DNA from: DATCIH01 sp036507955
Lineage (GTDB): Bacteria; Bacillota; Clostridia; Clostridiales; Clostridiaceae
Assembly: GCA_036507955.1 (NCBI GenBank)
Contig: DATCIH010000036.1
Coordinates: 1-24,019, forward strand
Length of the DNA stretch: 24,019 bases
Direction: 5' to 3'
In this document: piece after piece, positions 1-6,657 of the stretch
Position numbering within the stretch: the first letter of the stretch is position 1
How the letters are laid out: each line of letters starts with the position of its first letter
Notes under the pieces: model-generated
What the model was told of the DNA's origin: nothing
Databases searched by the model: none
What the model saw: only the letters and a program-made list of their open reading frames with translations
Made by a program: the position numbers and the translations under genes

Positions 1-58
1 GGAGAGCATCTGCCTTACAAGCAGAGGGTCATAGGTTCGAACCCTATTGTCCCCACCA
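1..58 (+). tRNA. tRNA-Val (anticodon TAC), 5' end cut off by window
   Basis: The 3' part of a tRNA is visible. It has an anticodon stem CTGC/GCAG around a seven-base loop CTTACAA (anticodon TAC, valine), a T-arm with GGTTCGAACC, and the 3' acceptor strand ending in an encoded CCA at 56-58. Roughly the first 15-20 bases lie outside the window. It is followed after five bases by tRNA-Asp on the same strand, so the window starts inside a tRNA cluster. Confidence 0.93.
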
Positions 59-63
59 CATAT

Positions 64-140
64 GGCCCAGTGGCTCAGTTGGTTAGAGTGCTGCCCTGTC
101 ACGGCAGAGGTCGAGGGTTCGAGTCCCTTCTGGGTCGCCA
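64..140 (+). tRNA. tRNA-Asp (anticodon GTC)
   Basis: A complete cloverleaf can be drawn. The acceptor strands GGCCCAG (64-70) and CTGGGTC (130-136) pair with one G-T wobble, the D-arm has GCTCAGTTGGTTAGAGT, the anticodon stem CTGCC/GGCAG holds loop CTGTCAC (anticodon GTC), and the T-arm is GAGGGTTCGAGTCCCTT. Discriminator G is followed by an encoded CCA. It appears to be the last tRNA of the cluster, since a strong hairpin follows directly. Confidence 0.97.
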
Positions 141-147
141 ACATATA

Positions 148-196
148 GGATGGGGTGTCGCAATTTACTTTTAAGTAATGTTGTGACACCCCATCC
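148..196. terminator. Bidirectional terminator between tRNA cluster and dnaI-like gene
   Basis: The arms GGATGGGGTGTCGCAA (148-163) and TTGTGACACCCCATCC (181-196) pair over 16 positions with one G-T wobble. The inner part (TTACTT/AAGTAA) extends the stem. The plus side runs into TTCTTTTCC. It sits between the tRNAs (plus) and the 3' end of the minus-strand dnaI-like gene, so it can serve both. Confidence 0.88.
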
Positions 197-204
197 TTCT
201 TTTC

Positions 205-1188
205 CTATTTATCCCGGCTTTTTATATTTTTCTTAAGTCTTAAATCGTCACCATAAAATTTTGAGGCTTTAAAGTCTCCCAGTAGCCTTGAGGTAATCCT
301 TTCAGAATAGCTATTCATAAGACCTTCTAAGGTAAAGTTAGTTGATATTAACATTCTTCTACCTAAGAGCAGCTTCTTATTAAGTAGATTGAAGAATTCT
401 GTTTTAGAAAAGTCGCTAATTTGCTCCGTTCCTAGATCGTCAATTATTAAAAGATCACAGTTTAATAAGAGCTCTTCAGTATTCCTATCATTATTAAAGC
501 GAACCTGTCTTAAATTTGCTATAAGATCTTCTGAGGTTCTATATACTACTAAAAAACCTTTATCTAAAAGTTCCTTCGCTATAGAGCAGGAAAGAAAGGT
601 CTTACCAGTACCGGAGCTTCCATAAAATAGAAAATTATCACATCCAGTTTGGAAATCATTAATGAAGCTCCAACAAGCGGTGGTTATATCCTCCATGTTT
701 TTCCTTGGACTTTTCTGGCCCTCGGTTTCCTTCTTCTGGGAGTATATAGATAAATCATAGCTATCAAAATTGTTTTTTCTCACCATATCAGCAAGATCAG
801 AGTTTTTGTAATGAAGTTCAAGTAACTTTTGTTTATAGCAGGAGCAATGCAAAGTTCCTATATAACCTGTATCCTTACATTTATTACAATGGTATTTTAT
901 GCTGAGATAATCCATATGGAAGCCCCTTGAAACTAGTAGTTCAGACTTCTTAATCCTAAGCTCCAATATCTTCCCTTTTAAAATCGTTAGATATTCTTCA
1001 ATATTTTCTATCCTTTTCAAAACAGATAAGGAGATTTCAACAGATAATTTTGCTATTTCATTTTCTATTTGAAATACTTCCGGTAGCTTTTTTTGAATTT
1101 CTTCCTTCCGTCGAAGTAATAACTCTTCTTCCTTGTCTCTCATTTTCTCATAAGCTTTTGATATTTCTCTTTGATAACCCTCTAACAT
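205..1188 (-). CDS. DnaI/DnaC-type helicase-loader ATPase
   Basis: This 327-residue protein looks like a clostridial DnaI/DnaC-type AAA+ ATPase, expected to help load the replicative helicase. The N-terminal ~90 residues are charged and probably helical or coiled coil. A zinc-ribbon-like cluster follows (C101-x2-C104-x10-C115-x-C117). The ATPase domain has Walker A GSSGTGKT at 190-197, Walker B LLIIDD at 246-251, a sensor-like STN at 282-284 and an arginine-bearing SERITSRLLG at 295-304. The ATG has a GAGGAG ribosome site a few bases upstream. It lies 23 bases downstream of the dnaD-like gene, a pairing typical of clostridial primosome genes, and probably shares its transcript. Family assignment is firm; the exact loader role is by analogy. 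Confidence 0.88.
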   Translation of the reverse strand: MLEGYQREISKAYEKMRDKEEELLLRRKEEIQKKLPEVFQIENEIAKLSVEISLSVLKRIENIEEYLTILKGKILELRIKKSELLVSRGFHMDYLSIKYHCNKCKDTGYIGTLHCSCYKQKLLELHYKNSDLADMVRKNNFDSYDLSIYSQKKETEGQKSPRKNMEDITTACWSFINDFQTGCDNFLFYGSSGTGKTFLSCSIAKELLDKGFLVVYRTSEDLIANLRQVRFNNDRNTEELLLNCDLLIIDDLGTEQISDFSKTEFFNLLNKKLLLGRRMLISTNFTLEGLMNSYSERITSRLLGDFKASKFYGDDLRLKKNIKSRDK

Positions 1189-1211
1189 TATAGCTCCTCA
1201 TTTCTAAAACC

Positions 1212-2192
1212 TTATTTTTTTTCTTTATCTTCCCAGCCGAGAAGATCTTTTTCTAATTTGTCAAAATCATAGCTTCTTTGTTCATAATTATTGAAGGTAC
1301 TCACTTTAGTCGTAGCAGGCTTTTTGTAAGCTGTTTTTTTAGGTTCCCTATTTATTACATCTTCAATATTTTTAATGCCTTCCTTGTGCCAGGTTGCCAG
1401 TATTGCATCTATGTATTTAAAATCTGCTTTATTTAATCTTTCAAAGCATATATCACAGGCTTTAAAGATAACCTCTAATGGAAGATTATAACTACTTATC
1501 CACTTAGTTAAAAGGTCTTCTTGAGGCTTCATTATTTCTCCATCTTTAATACCAAGATAATTTAGTATCCTTCTAAGCTTAACCCATTTTTCTTCATGTT
1601 TTTTTATATACATTTGAGCTTCTTCTATATTTGTAATTTTAGAATCCTGCCAGCTTAGGGCTATTTTTTCTATATATCTTGAGTCTGTTTTCCCTTTAGA
1701 TACACAATATTGAATCAATAACAAAATCAGCTCTAAGGAAAAGCCCATATCCTTTTGCCAGCTTATATACATTGATATCTCCTTGGAGGAAAGAGGTCTA
1801 CAAATAAGTTTCTCAATATCCTGAAGCATTCCTTTAATTGAGCTTTTATTAAGTTCTTCTAAAAGGTTAACACTGTTATCTTCTTTTAGGGAATCCTCAC
1901 TAAGCTCCATGAATTGAATTTTAAGGTTTCCCATGTTATCTATAGGTACAAGTTTTATAACACCTTCATCATTCCAATAATTCCATGCATTTATTACATC
2001 TGTTTCCAGCATAGATAAATTGCTTGCCATTATTGTTGAATGAACTCCTATCTCACCGCTTACGCAATATTTAAGACCAAGTAGATATACCTTAACAAAT
2101 TCACCTCGAGCCTTAAGCATATAGTTCTCTATAAAATAGTTGCTTACTGGTGTGAAATCTTGCTTTTTATTCTCAAACATAAAAGTACTAAT
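1212..2192 (-). CDS. DnaD-domain replication protein (primosome component)
   Basis: The protein resembles clostridial DnaD/DnaB-like proteins, which act with DnaI in replication restart or initiation. The N-terminus (QDFTPVSNYFIENYM, then KVYLLGLKY) fits the DnaD winged-helix domain. Two later helical segments, each ending in a W-x-x-x-G-I/K-I-x-N-I-E-like motif (around SWQDSKITNIEEA and TWHKEGIKNIEDV), look like tandem DnaB/DnaD C-terminal domains. The tail is charged. The start is uncertain. In-frame choices are GTG at 2201 (too close to the ribosome site), ATT at 2192 (eight bases from the core of AAGGAAGTGA) and ATG at 2180 (about 20 bases away). I placed it at ATT 2192 on spacing alone. 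It is the first gene of a two-gene unit with the dnaI-like gene. Confidence 0.85.
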   Translation of the reverse strand: MSTFMFENKKQDFTPVSNYFIENYMLKARGEFVKVYLLGLKYCVSGEIGVHSTIMASNLSMLETDVINAWNYWNDEGVIKLVPIDNMGNLKIQFMELSEDSLKEDNSVNLLEELNKSSIKGMLQDIEKLICRPLSSKEISMYISWQKDMGFSLELILLLIQYCVSKGKTDSRYIEKIALSWQDSKITNIEEAQMYIKKHEEKWVKLRRILNYLGIKDGEIMKPQEDLLTKWISSYNLPLEVIFKACDICFERLNKADFKYIDAILATWHKEGIKNIEDVINREPKKTAYKKPATTKVSTFNNYEQRSYDFDKLEKDLLGWEDKEKK

Positions 2193-2197
2193 AATGA

Positions 2198-2207
2198 TCA
2201 CTTCCTT
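2198..2207 (-). promoter_or_regulatory. Near-consensus ribosome binding site of the dnaD-like gene
   Basis: Read on the minus strand, AAGGAAGTGA differs by one base from the anti-16S consensus AAGGAGGTGA. It matters because no ATG or GTG lies at a normal distance; the best-spaced codon is ATT at 2192. Confidence 0.6.
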
Positions 2208-2263
2208 GGGGCATTATTTAATAAGATTATAGCATAAAGTATTATGAATTTAATAGGTAAAAA

Positions 2264-2293
2264 AAGCCACCTGTTAAAATAACAAAGTGGCTT
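2264..2293 (-). terminator. Terminator after the glycosyltransferase gene
   Basis: On the minus strand the arms AAGCCAC and GTGGCTT enclose an inner TGTTA/TAACA pairing. The structure is followed by a run of seven T before ACC. It lies downstream of the minus-strand glycosyltransferase and separates it from the dnaD-like gene. Confidence 0.85.
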
Positions 2294-2301
2294 AAAAGTA
2301 A

Positions 2302-2321
2302 TGCCCCCAAGTATGGGCGCA
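2302..2321 (-). repeat. GC-rich hairpin just after the glycosyltransferase stop
   Basis: On the minus strand this reads TGCGCC, a short loop, then GGGGGCA; the arms pair with one mismatch. It lies 11 bases past the stop codon and before the T-tailed terminator. A related hairpin, also starting TGCGCC, follows the M32 carboxypeptidase at 8160-8178. Confidence 0.45.
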
Positions 2322-2332
2322 CTATAAGTTAT

Positions 2333-3487
2333 TTAAGATATACTTGTTTCTTCTGATACTATTTCAGGCCACTTGTCTAATAGCTCTTTATAGCTACTAA
2401 TCAAAGTATCAAAGGTATTGTTCCAATCCTTTTTAAGTACATGCTCTCTACCATTTTTACCAAGTTCAATACGATAATCCTTATCTAAAATTAATCTTTC
2501 GCAGGCGGCATAATAATCTTCTTCATTTCTTGTTTCACAAGCTATTCCATTAAACCCATCTACAAGGTTTTCTGCCACGCCTCCTTCACTACAGGAGATT
2601 ACAGGTAGGGCAGAAGCCATAGCCTCTAAGATAACAAAGCCTAAAGTTTCTGTACTAGAGGTAAACATGAATACATCTGATGAGGCATATCGCTTAGATA
2701 GGGGTATACCACTTAAAAAGCCAGTAAAGTCCATGTTAGGTAAAGCTTCCTCTTTAAGATCCTTCATCATAGGACCATCACCTACTAGAGTAAAGTGAAT
2801 CTTGTCTGAATACTTCTTATTTAACTTTCTTGCAACGTTCATAAAGATATCTAAGTTTTTTTCCTTTGATATTCTCCCAACATAAAGAAATACTATTTTA
2901 TCATCAACATTAAGAGATTTTCTTAGCTCAACGTCTCTAAAGGAGGGAGAAAAATTATCGGATTCTATGCCCCTACCCCATAAATCCAAATTTTTGAAGC
3001 CCTTTTCTTTTAATAAATTTAAGGTAGCCATAGAGGGACAATAATTAATATCACATTTACTATGGAACCATTTAAAATACTTCCAAGAAGTGCTTTTTAA
3101 AAAGTTCAATTTGTAATATCTTAAATAGTCAGGGAAATTAGTGTCATAGGCAGTAACCACAGGTAGCCTTGCAGATTTAGCATATTTAAGTCCACATAAC
3201 CCTAAATTGAAGGGTGTTCCTGCGTGAATTATATCAGGTTTAAAAGCATCTAATTCCTTAGCTATGTAGAAATAATTTGGCAAAGAAAGTTTAATCTGTG
3301 GGTATAAAACAAACTTTACACTAATAAGTCTTTTTACTTTTTCTGTGGACTCCTCGTGATTTACAACCGGAGCAAAAATTCTATAATCTATAGAATTAGC
3401 ATCCATATACTCTGCAAATTTACCTAAAGTCTTGGCAACTCCGTTTATTTGCGGTAAAAAGGTATCAGTAAATATAGCAACTTTCAT
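2333..3487 (-). CDS. Glycosyltransferase family 4 (GT-B), glycolipid-type
   Basis: This 384-residue protein is a full-length GT4 retaining glycosyltransferase. The N-terminal Rossmann half starts MKVAIFTDTFLPQINGVAKT, with the glycine-bearing loop typical of the acceptor domain. The C-terminal donor half has LYVGRISKEKNLD (about 201-213), VGDGPM (235-240) and the EX7E motif with E280 and E288 in TETLGFVILEAM, then ALPVISCSEGGVAENL. LWGRGIESDNF (169-179) resembles the WGRGVD signature of SqdX/PimB/MgdA-like enzymes that add sugars to membrane lipids. A membrane glycolipid role is therefore plausible, but donor and acceptor are unknown. No signal peptide is seen. It has its own terminator and an AAGGG ribosome site, and is divergent from the next gene. 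Confidence 0.9.
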   Translation of the reverse strand: MKVAIFTDTFLPQINGVAKTLGKFAEYMDANSIDYRIFAPVVNHEESTEKVKRLISVKFVLYPQIKLSLPNYFYIAKELDAFKPDIIHAGTPFNLGLCGLKYAKSARLPVVTAYDTNFPDYLRYYKLNFLKSTSWKYFKWFHSKCDINYCPSMATLNLLKEKGFKNLDLWGRGIESDNFSPSFRDVELRKSLNVDDKIVFLYVGRISKEKNLDIFMNVARKLNKKYSDKIHFTLVGDGPMMKDLKEEALPNMDFTGFLSGIPLSKRYASSDVFMFTSSTETLGFVILEAMASALPVISCSEGGVAENLVDGFNGIACETRNEEDYYAACERLILDKDYRIELGKNGREHVLKKDWNNTFDTLISSYKELLDKWPEIVSEETSIS

Positions 3488-3718
3488 AAAATACCCTTCC
3501 TTCTTATTACAATATCATGCAATACTAATTATAACAGTAAATTAACTAAATTATACATGAAATCTATTATTTTAAAACTATAAGTATTATATCATCTTTA
3601 TAAGAAACCAGCAATAAATGTAAATAGGTGCAAAAAAACATTCTGTTGAGTAAAGTATAAAAGCTGAAATTATATATTTTTAGCAGGCTATTGTTGTATT
3701 ATTAAAGCTCTAAGAGTA

Positions 3719-3746
3719 TTATCAAGTTACGATTATGTATTATAAT
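3719..3746 (+). promoter_or_regulatory. Putative sigma-A promoter for barrel protein/DUF362 genes
   Basis: A perfect -10 TATAAT (3741-3746) follows a weak -35 TTATCA (3719-3724) by 16 bases. It would give a leader of about 75 bases. Confidence 0.45.
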
Positions 3747-3815
3747 GTATAGGAGATAACTGTAAATATATCTAGTGATGTTGGTAGTAGTTATTCGAAA
3801 TTATTATTAATGTTA

Positions 3816-3822
3816 GGGGGAG
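3816..3822 (+). promoter_or_regulatory. Ribosome binding site that fixes a TTG start
   Basis: GGGGGAG lies five bases before TTG at 3828. The upstream in-frame ATG at 3810 has no ribosome site before it and would place this GGGGGAG inside the coding region. Confidence 0.65.
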
Positions 3823-3827
3823 AGATT

Positions 3828-4511
3828 TTGCCTAAAATTGTACCAGAGATAAAGGGAGCTTTACGTTCCCATATGATAACTTTACCTGAGATTATCAATG
3901 AAGTCAGCGGGATAAAAATATTCGGTAAAATATTGAAATCCTTTCTGTTTACAACGGATGTTGCAATTATAAGAAATACTAATGCGGATGCAGTTATAGC
4001 AGTGTATCCTTTTACACCTCAGCCCATAATAACGGAAACTATTGTAATGGCAGCTGACGTCCCAGTATTTTGTGGGATAGGGGGAGGGATAACCACCGGA
4101 AGAAGAGTAGTTAACCTTGCTCTAGATGCAGAGTTTAAGGGTGCCATGGGGGTTGTAGTGAATTGTCCTACTCCTAACGAAGTTATAAAGAGGTTAAAGA
4201 TAACTATAGACATACCAATTATAGTAACAATTGTATCTGAGTATGAGGATATTAGGGGAAGGATTGAGGCAGGTGCAACTATATTAAATGTATCTGGCGG
4301 GAAAAACACTGCTAGGTTAGTTAAGAAGATAAGAGATAAATACCCATCTATACCTATAATTGCCACGGGAGGGACGACTGATGCATCTATATTAGAAACC
4401 ATTGAGGCAGGAGCAAACGGTATAACCTATACTCCACCTAATCCTGCAGAAATTTTGAAGGAAATAATGGATACCTACAGAGCTAAATATGAGAAAGATT
4501 ATAATAAATAA
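3828..4511 (+). CDS. Phosphate-binding beta/alpha barrel protein, function unknown
   Basis: This protein of about 227 residues looks like a (beta/alpha)8 barrel of the ThiG/HisF/indole-glycerol-phosphate-synthase type. Counting from the TTG start, it has FCGIGGGITTG at about 81-91, VVNCPTP near 111, ILNVSGGKNT near 152, and a C-terminal IIATGG...EAGANGITYTPP at 178-204, the usual phosphate-binding end of such barrels. No catalytic role can be assigned; similar clostridial proteins tend to carry only vague names such as hydrolase. The start was set at TTG 3828 because GGGGGAG lies five bases upstream; ATG at 3810 is the alternative. No signal peptide or membrane segment is seen. The DUF362 gene follows after about 50 bases without a terminator, suggesting a shared transcript. 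Confidence 0.75.
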   Translation: MPKIVPEIKGALRSHMITLPEIINEVSGIKIFGKILKSFLFTTDVAIIRNTNADAVIAVYPFTPQPIITETIVMAADVPVFCGIGGGITTGRRVVNLALDAEFKGAMGVVVNCPTPNEVIKRLKITIDIPIIVTIVSEYEDIRGRIEAGATILNVSGGKNTARLVKKIRDKYPSIPIIATGGTTDASILETIEAGANGITYTPPNPAEILKEIMDTYRAKYEKDYNK

Positions 4512-4560
4512 GGGTATTTTTTATTTTAATTCTGGGTAAACTACCTTGGAGGTGATGCAG

Positions 4561-5460
4561 ATGAGAAGTAGAAGAATTGATAATAGCATTGTGGCAGCGG
4601 TAAAAAATAATGATGAGCCAACAGCCATAAGAGAAGCACTGGCACTACTTTCCTTAAATGATTTTACAAAGGAAGATGACGTAGTTGTAATTACAGCTAA
4701 TATGGTAAATGACAATAAGCCTGACAGAGGAGTAGTAGTTGGGCAGGAATCCTTAAGAGAAGTTATAAGATTCTTTAAGAATAGAAAGGTTAAAAGAATT
4801 GTAATAGCAGCAGGCTCTGGTGGTGGGCAAACCAAAGAGATATCTGATAATATTGGCTATGAAAAAATTTATAAGGAAGAGGGTTGCCAATTTATTGATT
4901 TAAATAAGGGACCATTTACAGAGTTAAATTTGGAAGGTAATATAATAAAGAGTACAAAAATTAATAGACTTATTGAGGAAGCTACGTTGATGGTCTCCTT
5001 CACACAGCTTAAATCACATGAAGAAGCTACTGTTTCAGGAGTTATAAAAAATATTGCCTTATCATGGCCACCCGCCGAGATACATGGTTATCCAAAGAAG
5101 AATTTAGGGATACATGAGGATCTTCACGACTTCATATTTAGGATGGCTAGTAGTATACCCATAGACTTATCTATATTGAGTCTTAGCCCTGCTATGGTAG
5201 GAACAGGTCCAAGTAAGGGGATAGCAAAGAGAAGCAATATGGTGTTGGCAAGCCTTGACCCTGTATCTTGCGATACGGTAGGAGCAGATTTGCTAGGGCT
5301 TAGACCTCAAGGGGTATCCTATTTATATAGGCTTATTAAAGCAGGTATCGGTGAAGGGAATATTAAAAACATTTCTATAAAGGGCTTAAAACTTATAGAC
5401 ATGGAAAAAGAGTTTTCTAAACTCGCTTACGGATTCGAATTTTCATTGAACGAGGAATGA
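4561..5460 (+). CDS. DUF362 domain-containing protein
   Basis: The 299-residue protein matches the DUF362 pattern. There is an N-terminal Rossmann-like half with KRIVIAAGSGGG, a middle LMVSFTQLKSHEEATVSGVIKN segment, and the late ...GTGPSKG...NMVLASLDPVSCDTVGADLLG motif that marks the family. Many DUF362 proteins carry an added 4Fe-4S ferredoxin domain; this one does not (only two or three scattered cysteines). The biochemical role is unknown. ATG 4561 was chosen because TTGGAGGTGA ends a few bases before it. It is downstream of the barrel protein on the same strand and ends with a TGA stop. Confidence 0.8.
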   Translation: MRSRRIDNSIVAAVKNNDEPTAIREALALLSLNDFTKEDDVVVITANMVNDNKPDRGVVVGQESLREVIRFFKNRKVKRIVIAAGSGGGQTKEISDNIGYEKIYKEEGCQFIDLNKGPFTELNLEGNIIKSTKINRLIEEATLMVSFTQLKSHEEATVSGVIKNIALSWPPAEIHGYPKKNLGIHEDLHDFIFRMASSIPIDLSILSLSPAMVGTGPSKGIAKRSNMVLASLDPVSCDTVGADLLGLRPQGVSYLYRLIKAGIGEGNIKNISIKGLKLIDMEKEFSKLAYGFEFSLNEE

Positions 5461-5500
5461 GGAATTATCGTTAGTTCCGAAAAATGATGATTGTCAATTC

Positions 5501-5602
5501 CAGGGACATACCTGCCTAACGAACAAAAATTAACTAAAGATACAATCTCTACTTTCGAAAGTAGCAGACAATATCATTACAACAGATGCAGGTGTGTCTC
5601 TG
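5501..5602. repeat. Long inverted repeat enclosing a 16-base palindrome
   Basis: CAGGGACATACCTGC (5501-5515) pairs with GCAGGTGTGTCTCTG (5588-5602) over 15 positions, two of them G-U wobbles. The 72-base interval holds a perfect palindrome CTACTTTCGAAAGTAG (5549-5564). The element fills most of the gap between the DUF362 and EFR1 genes, has no T-run and no coding potential. It could be a remnant of a palindromic mobile element or a structured RNA. Confidence 0.55.
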
Positions 5603-5650
5603 TTCAGATTAGAAGGAATTAGGAATGATAGGTTATTTAGGGGGATGAGA

Positions 5651-6427
5651 ATGAAAGGTGTTATCTGCTATTTTAGCGGAACTGGGAATACTAAATGGGT
5701 AGGAAATGAATTTTACAAACATTTTCAATATTATGGTGTAGAAATGGAAATTTTCAATATTGAAAGCAATAATCATCTGCATTTAAAAGGTAAGGATTTT
5801 ATTATTATAGGTTCCCCCACATATATGGATTTGCCACCAGAGATTGTTTTGAATTTCATAAAGGCTTTACCAAATGTAGATAAGCTTAAAACCATGATAT
5901 ATACAACAGGTAGATCAAGAGTTTCTTCCACTGGAGAAACTATTAAGAGGGAACTTATAGCTAAAGGTTATGATGTAATAAGTCAAACCACCATTCCTAT
6001 GGCAGATAATTTTTATTTCAAAAGGAAAAAGGTGCCTTCAGATAAGTTTATCGAAGAGTTAATGGTAAGAGCCAAGGATAAGATTAAGCTTATAACTGAA
6101 GACTTTTTAGTAGAAAAAAACAATGTTGAGAGAACAACGTTATTAAGGATTTACTTAGGAAGGATAAGAAAAAGTATATATACAAGTATTCTTCCTAGTA
6201 TGTCTCATAAGATTACATCCGTTAAGGATTGTATAAAATGTGGTAATTGTCTTAGAAATTGTCCAAAGGGTAATATAACCTTTGAGAAGGGACATGCTGT
6301 TTTCCATAGCAATTGCATTATGTGTTTAAGGTGTATTTATATATGTCCTATAAATGGGATAAGATATAGGGGAAAGAAAATAAAACAGATTCAAAAAGAT
6401 ATTATAATGACCTTAGGATTAAGCTAA
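5651..6427 (+). CDS. EFR1 family ferrodoxin (flavodoxin plus 2x[4Fe-4S])
   Basis: This protein of about 258 residues fuses an N-terminal flavodoxin-like domain to a C-terminal bacterial ferredoxin domain, the EFR1 arrangement, and probably carries electrons between an unknown donor and acceptor in the cytoplasm. The FMN phosphate loop is FSGTGNTKWV (about 8-17). The second flavin loop region includes IIGSPTYMDLPPE. The C-terminus has two CxxCxxCxxxCP clusters at C194/197/200/204 and C222/225/228/232. The start at ATG 5651 follows AGGGGG by six bases; a longer frame from 5594 would add 19 residues that do not fit the family. The eight-cysteine small gene follows after 21 bases. Confidence 0.88.
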   Translation: MKGVICYFSGTGNTKWVGNEFYKHFQYYGVEMEIFNIESNNHLHLKGKDFIIIGSPTYMDLPPEIVLNFIKALPNVDKLKTMIYTTGRSRVSSTGETIKRELIAKGYDVISQTTIPMADNFYFKRKKVPSDKFIEELMVRAKDKIKLITEDFLVEKNNVERTTLLRIYLGRIRKSIYTSILPSMSHKITSVKDCIKCGNCLRNCPKGNITFEKGHAVFHSNCIMCLRCIYICPINGIRYRGKKIKQIQKDIIMTLGLS

Positions 6428-6448
6428 AAATTATTTAAGAGGTGGAAT

Positions 6449-6613
6449 ATGGCGGTAGGCGGAGATAACTGTAATAATTGCCCTGAGTTCATTAAGGGAA
6501 ACTGCGATAAAAAGGCGGATAATTGTATGTGCAAAAGGTGTCCTAGAAATCTTGGCAAATGCTTAATAACTAGATATTGCTCTGAAACAGAATCAGTTCT
6601 TAACAATGTCTAA
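6449..6613 (+). CDS. Small eight-cysteine protein, possible metal/Fe-S binding
   Basis: An ATG with ribosome site GAGGTGG opens a 54-residue frame ending in TAA. The protein is MAVGGDNCNNCPEFIKG..., with cysteines at 8, 11, 19, 26, 28, 31, 38 and 44, giving CxxCP, CxCxxCP and further spaced cysteines. This spacing suggests zinc or iron-sulfur binding. The C-terminal part (KRCPRNLGKCLITRYC) looks constrained rather than random. It sits 21 bases after the EFR1 ferredoxin and 44 bases before the M32 peptidase, all on one strand, so a redox link to EFR1 is possible. No transmembrane segment or signal. Function unknown. Confidence 0.75.
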   Translation: MAVGGDNCNNCPEFIKGNCDKKADNCMCKRCPRNLGKCLITRYCSETESVLNNV

Positions 6614-6657
6614 TTAACTAATTAATGGTCAATATTAAATAAAAAGGTGGAATGTTT

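Larger units (their letters stand above)
3488..3827. other. Divergent intergenic region, AT-rich
   Basis: About 340 bases separate the divergent glycosyltransferase and barrel-protein genes. It holds one fair plus-strand promoter (3719-3746) and, on the minus strand, a TATAAT at 3533-3528 with no clear -35. I see no RNA gene, no convincing open frame and no strong hairpin. Confidence 0.5.

Noticed and set aside
5461..5650. Decayed gene between DUF362 and EFR1
   Set aside because: No frame shows recognisable protein motifs; the inverted repeat explains the region better.
6424..6606. Minus-strand 60-codon frame
   Set aside because: It is the shadow of the plus-strand eight-cysteine gene, which has a ribosome site and a sensible composition.
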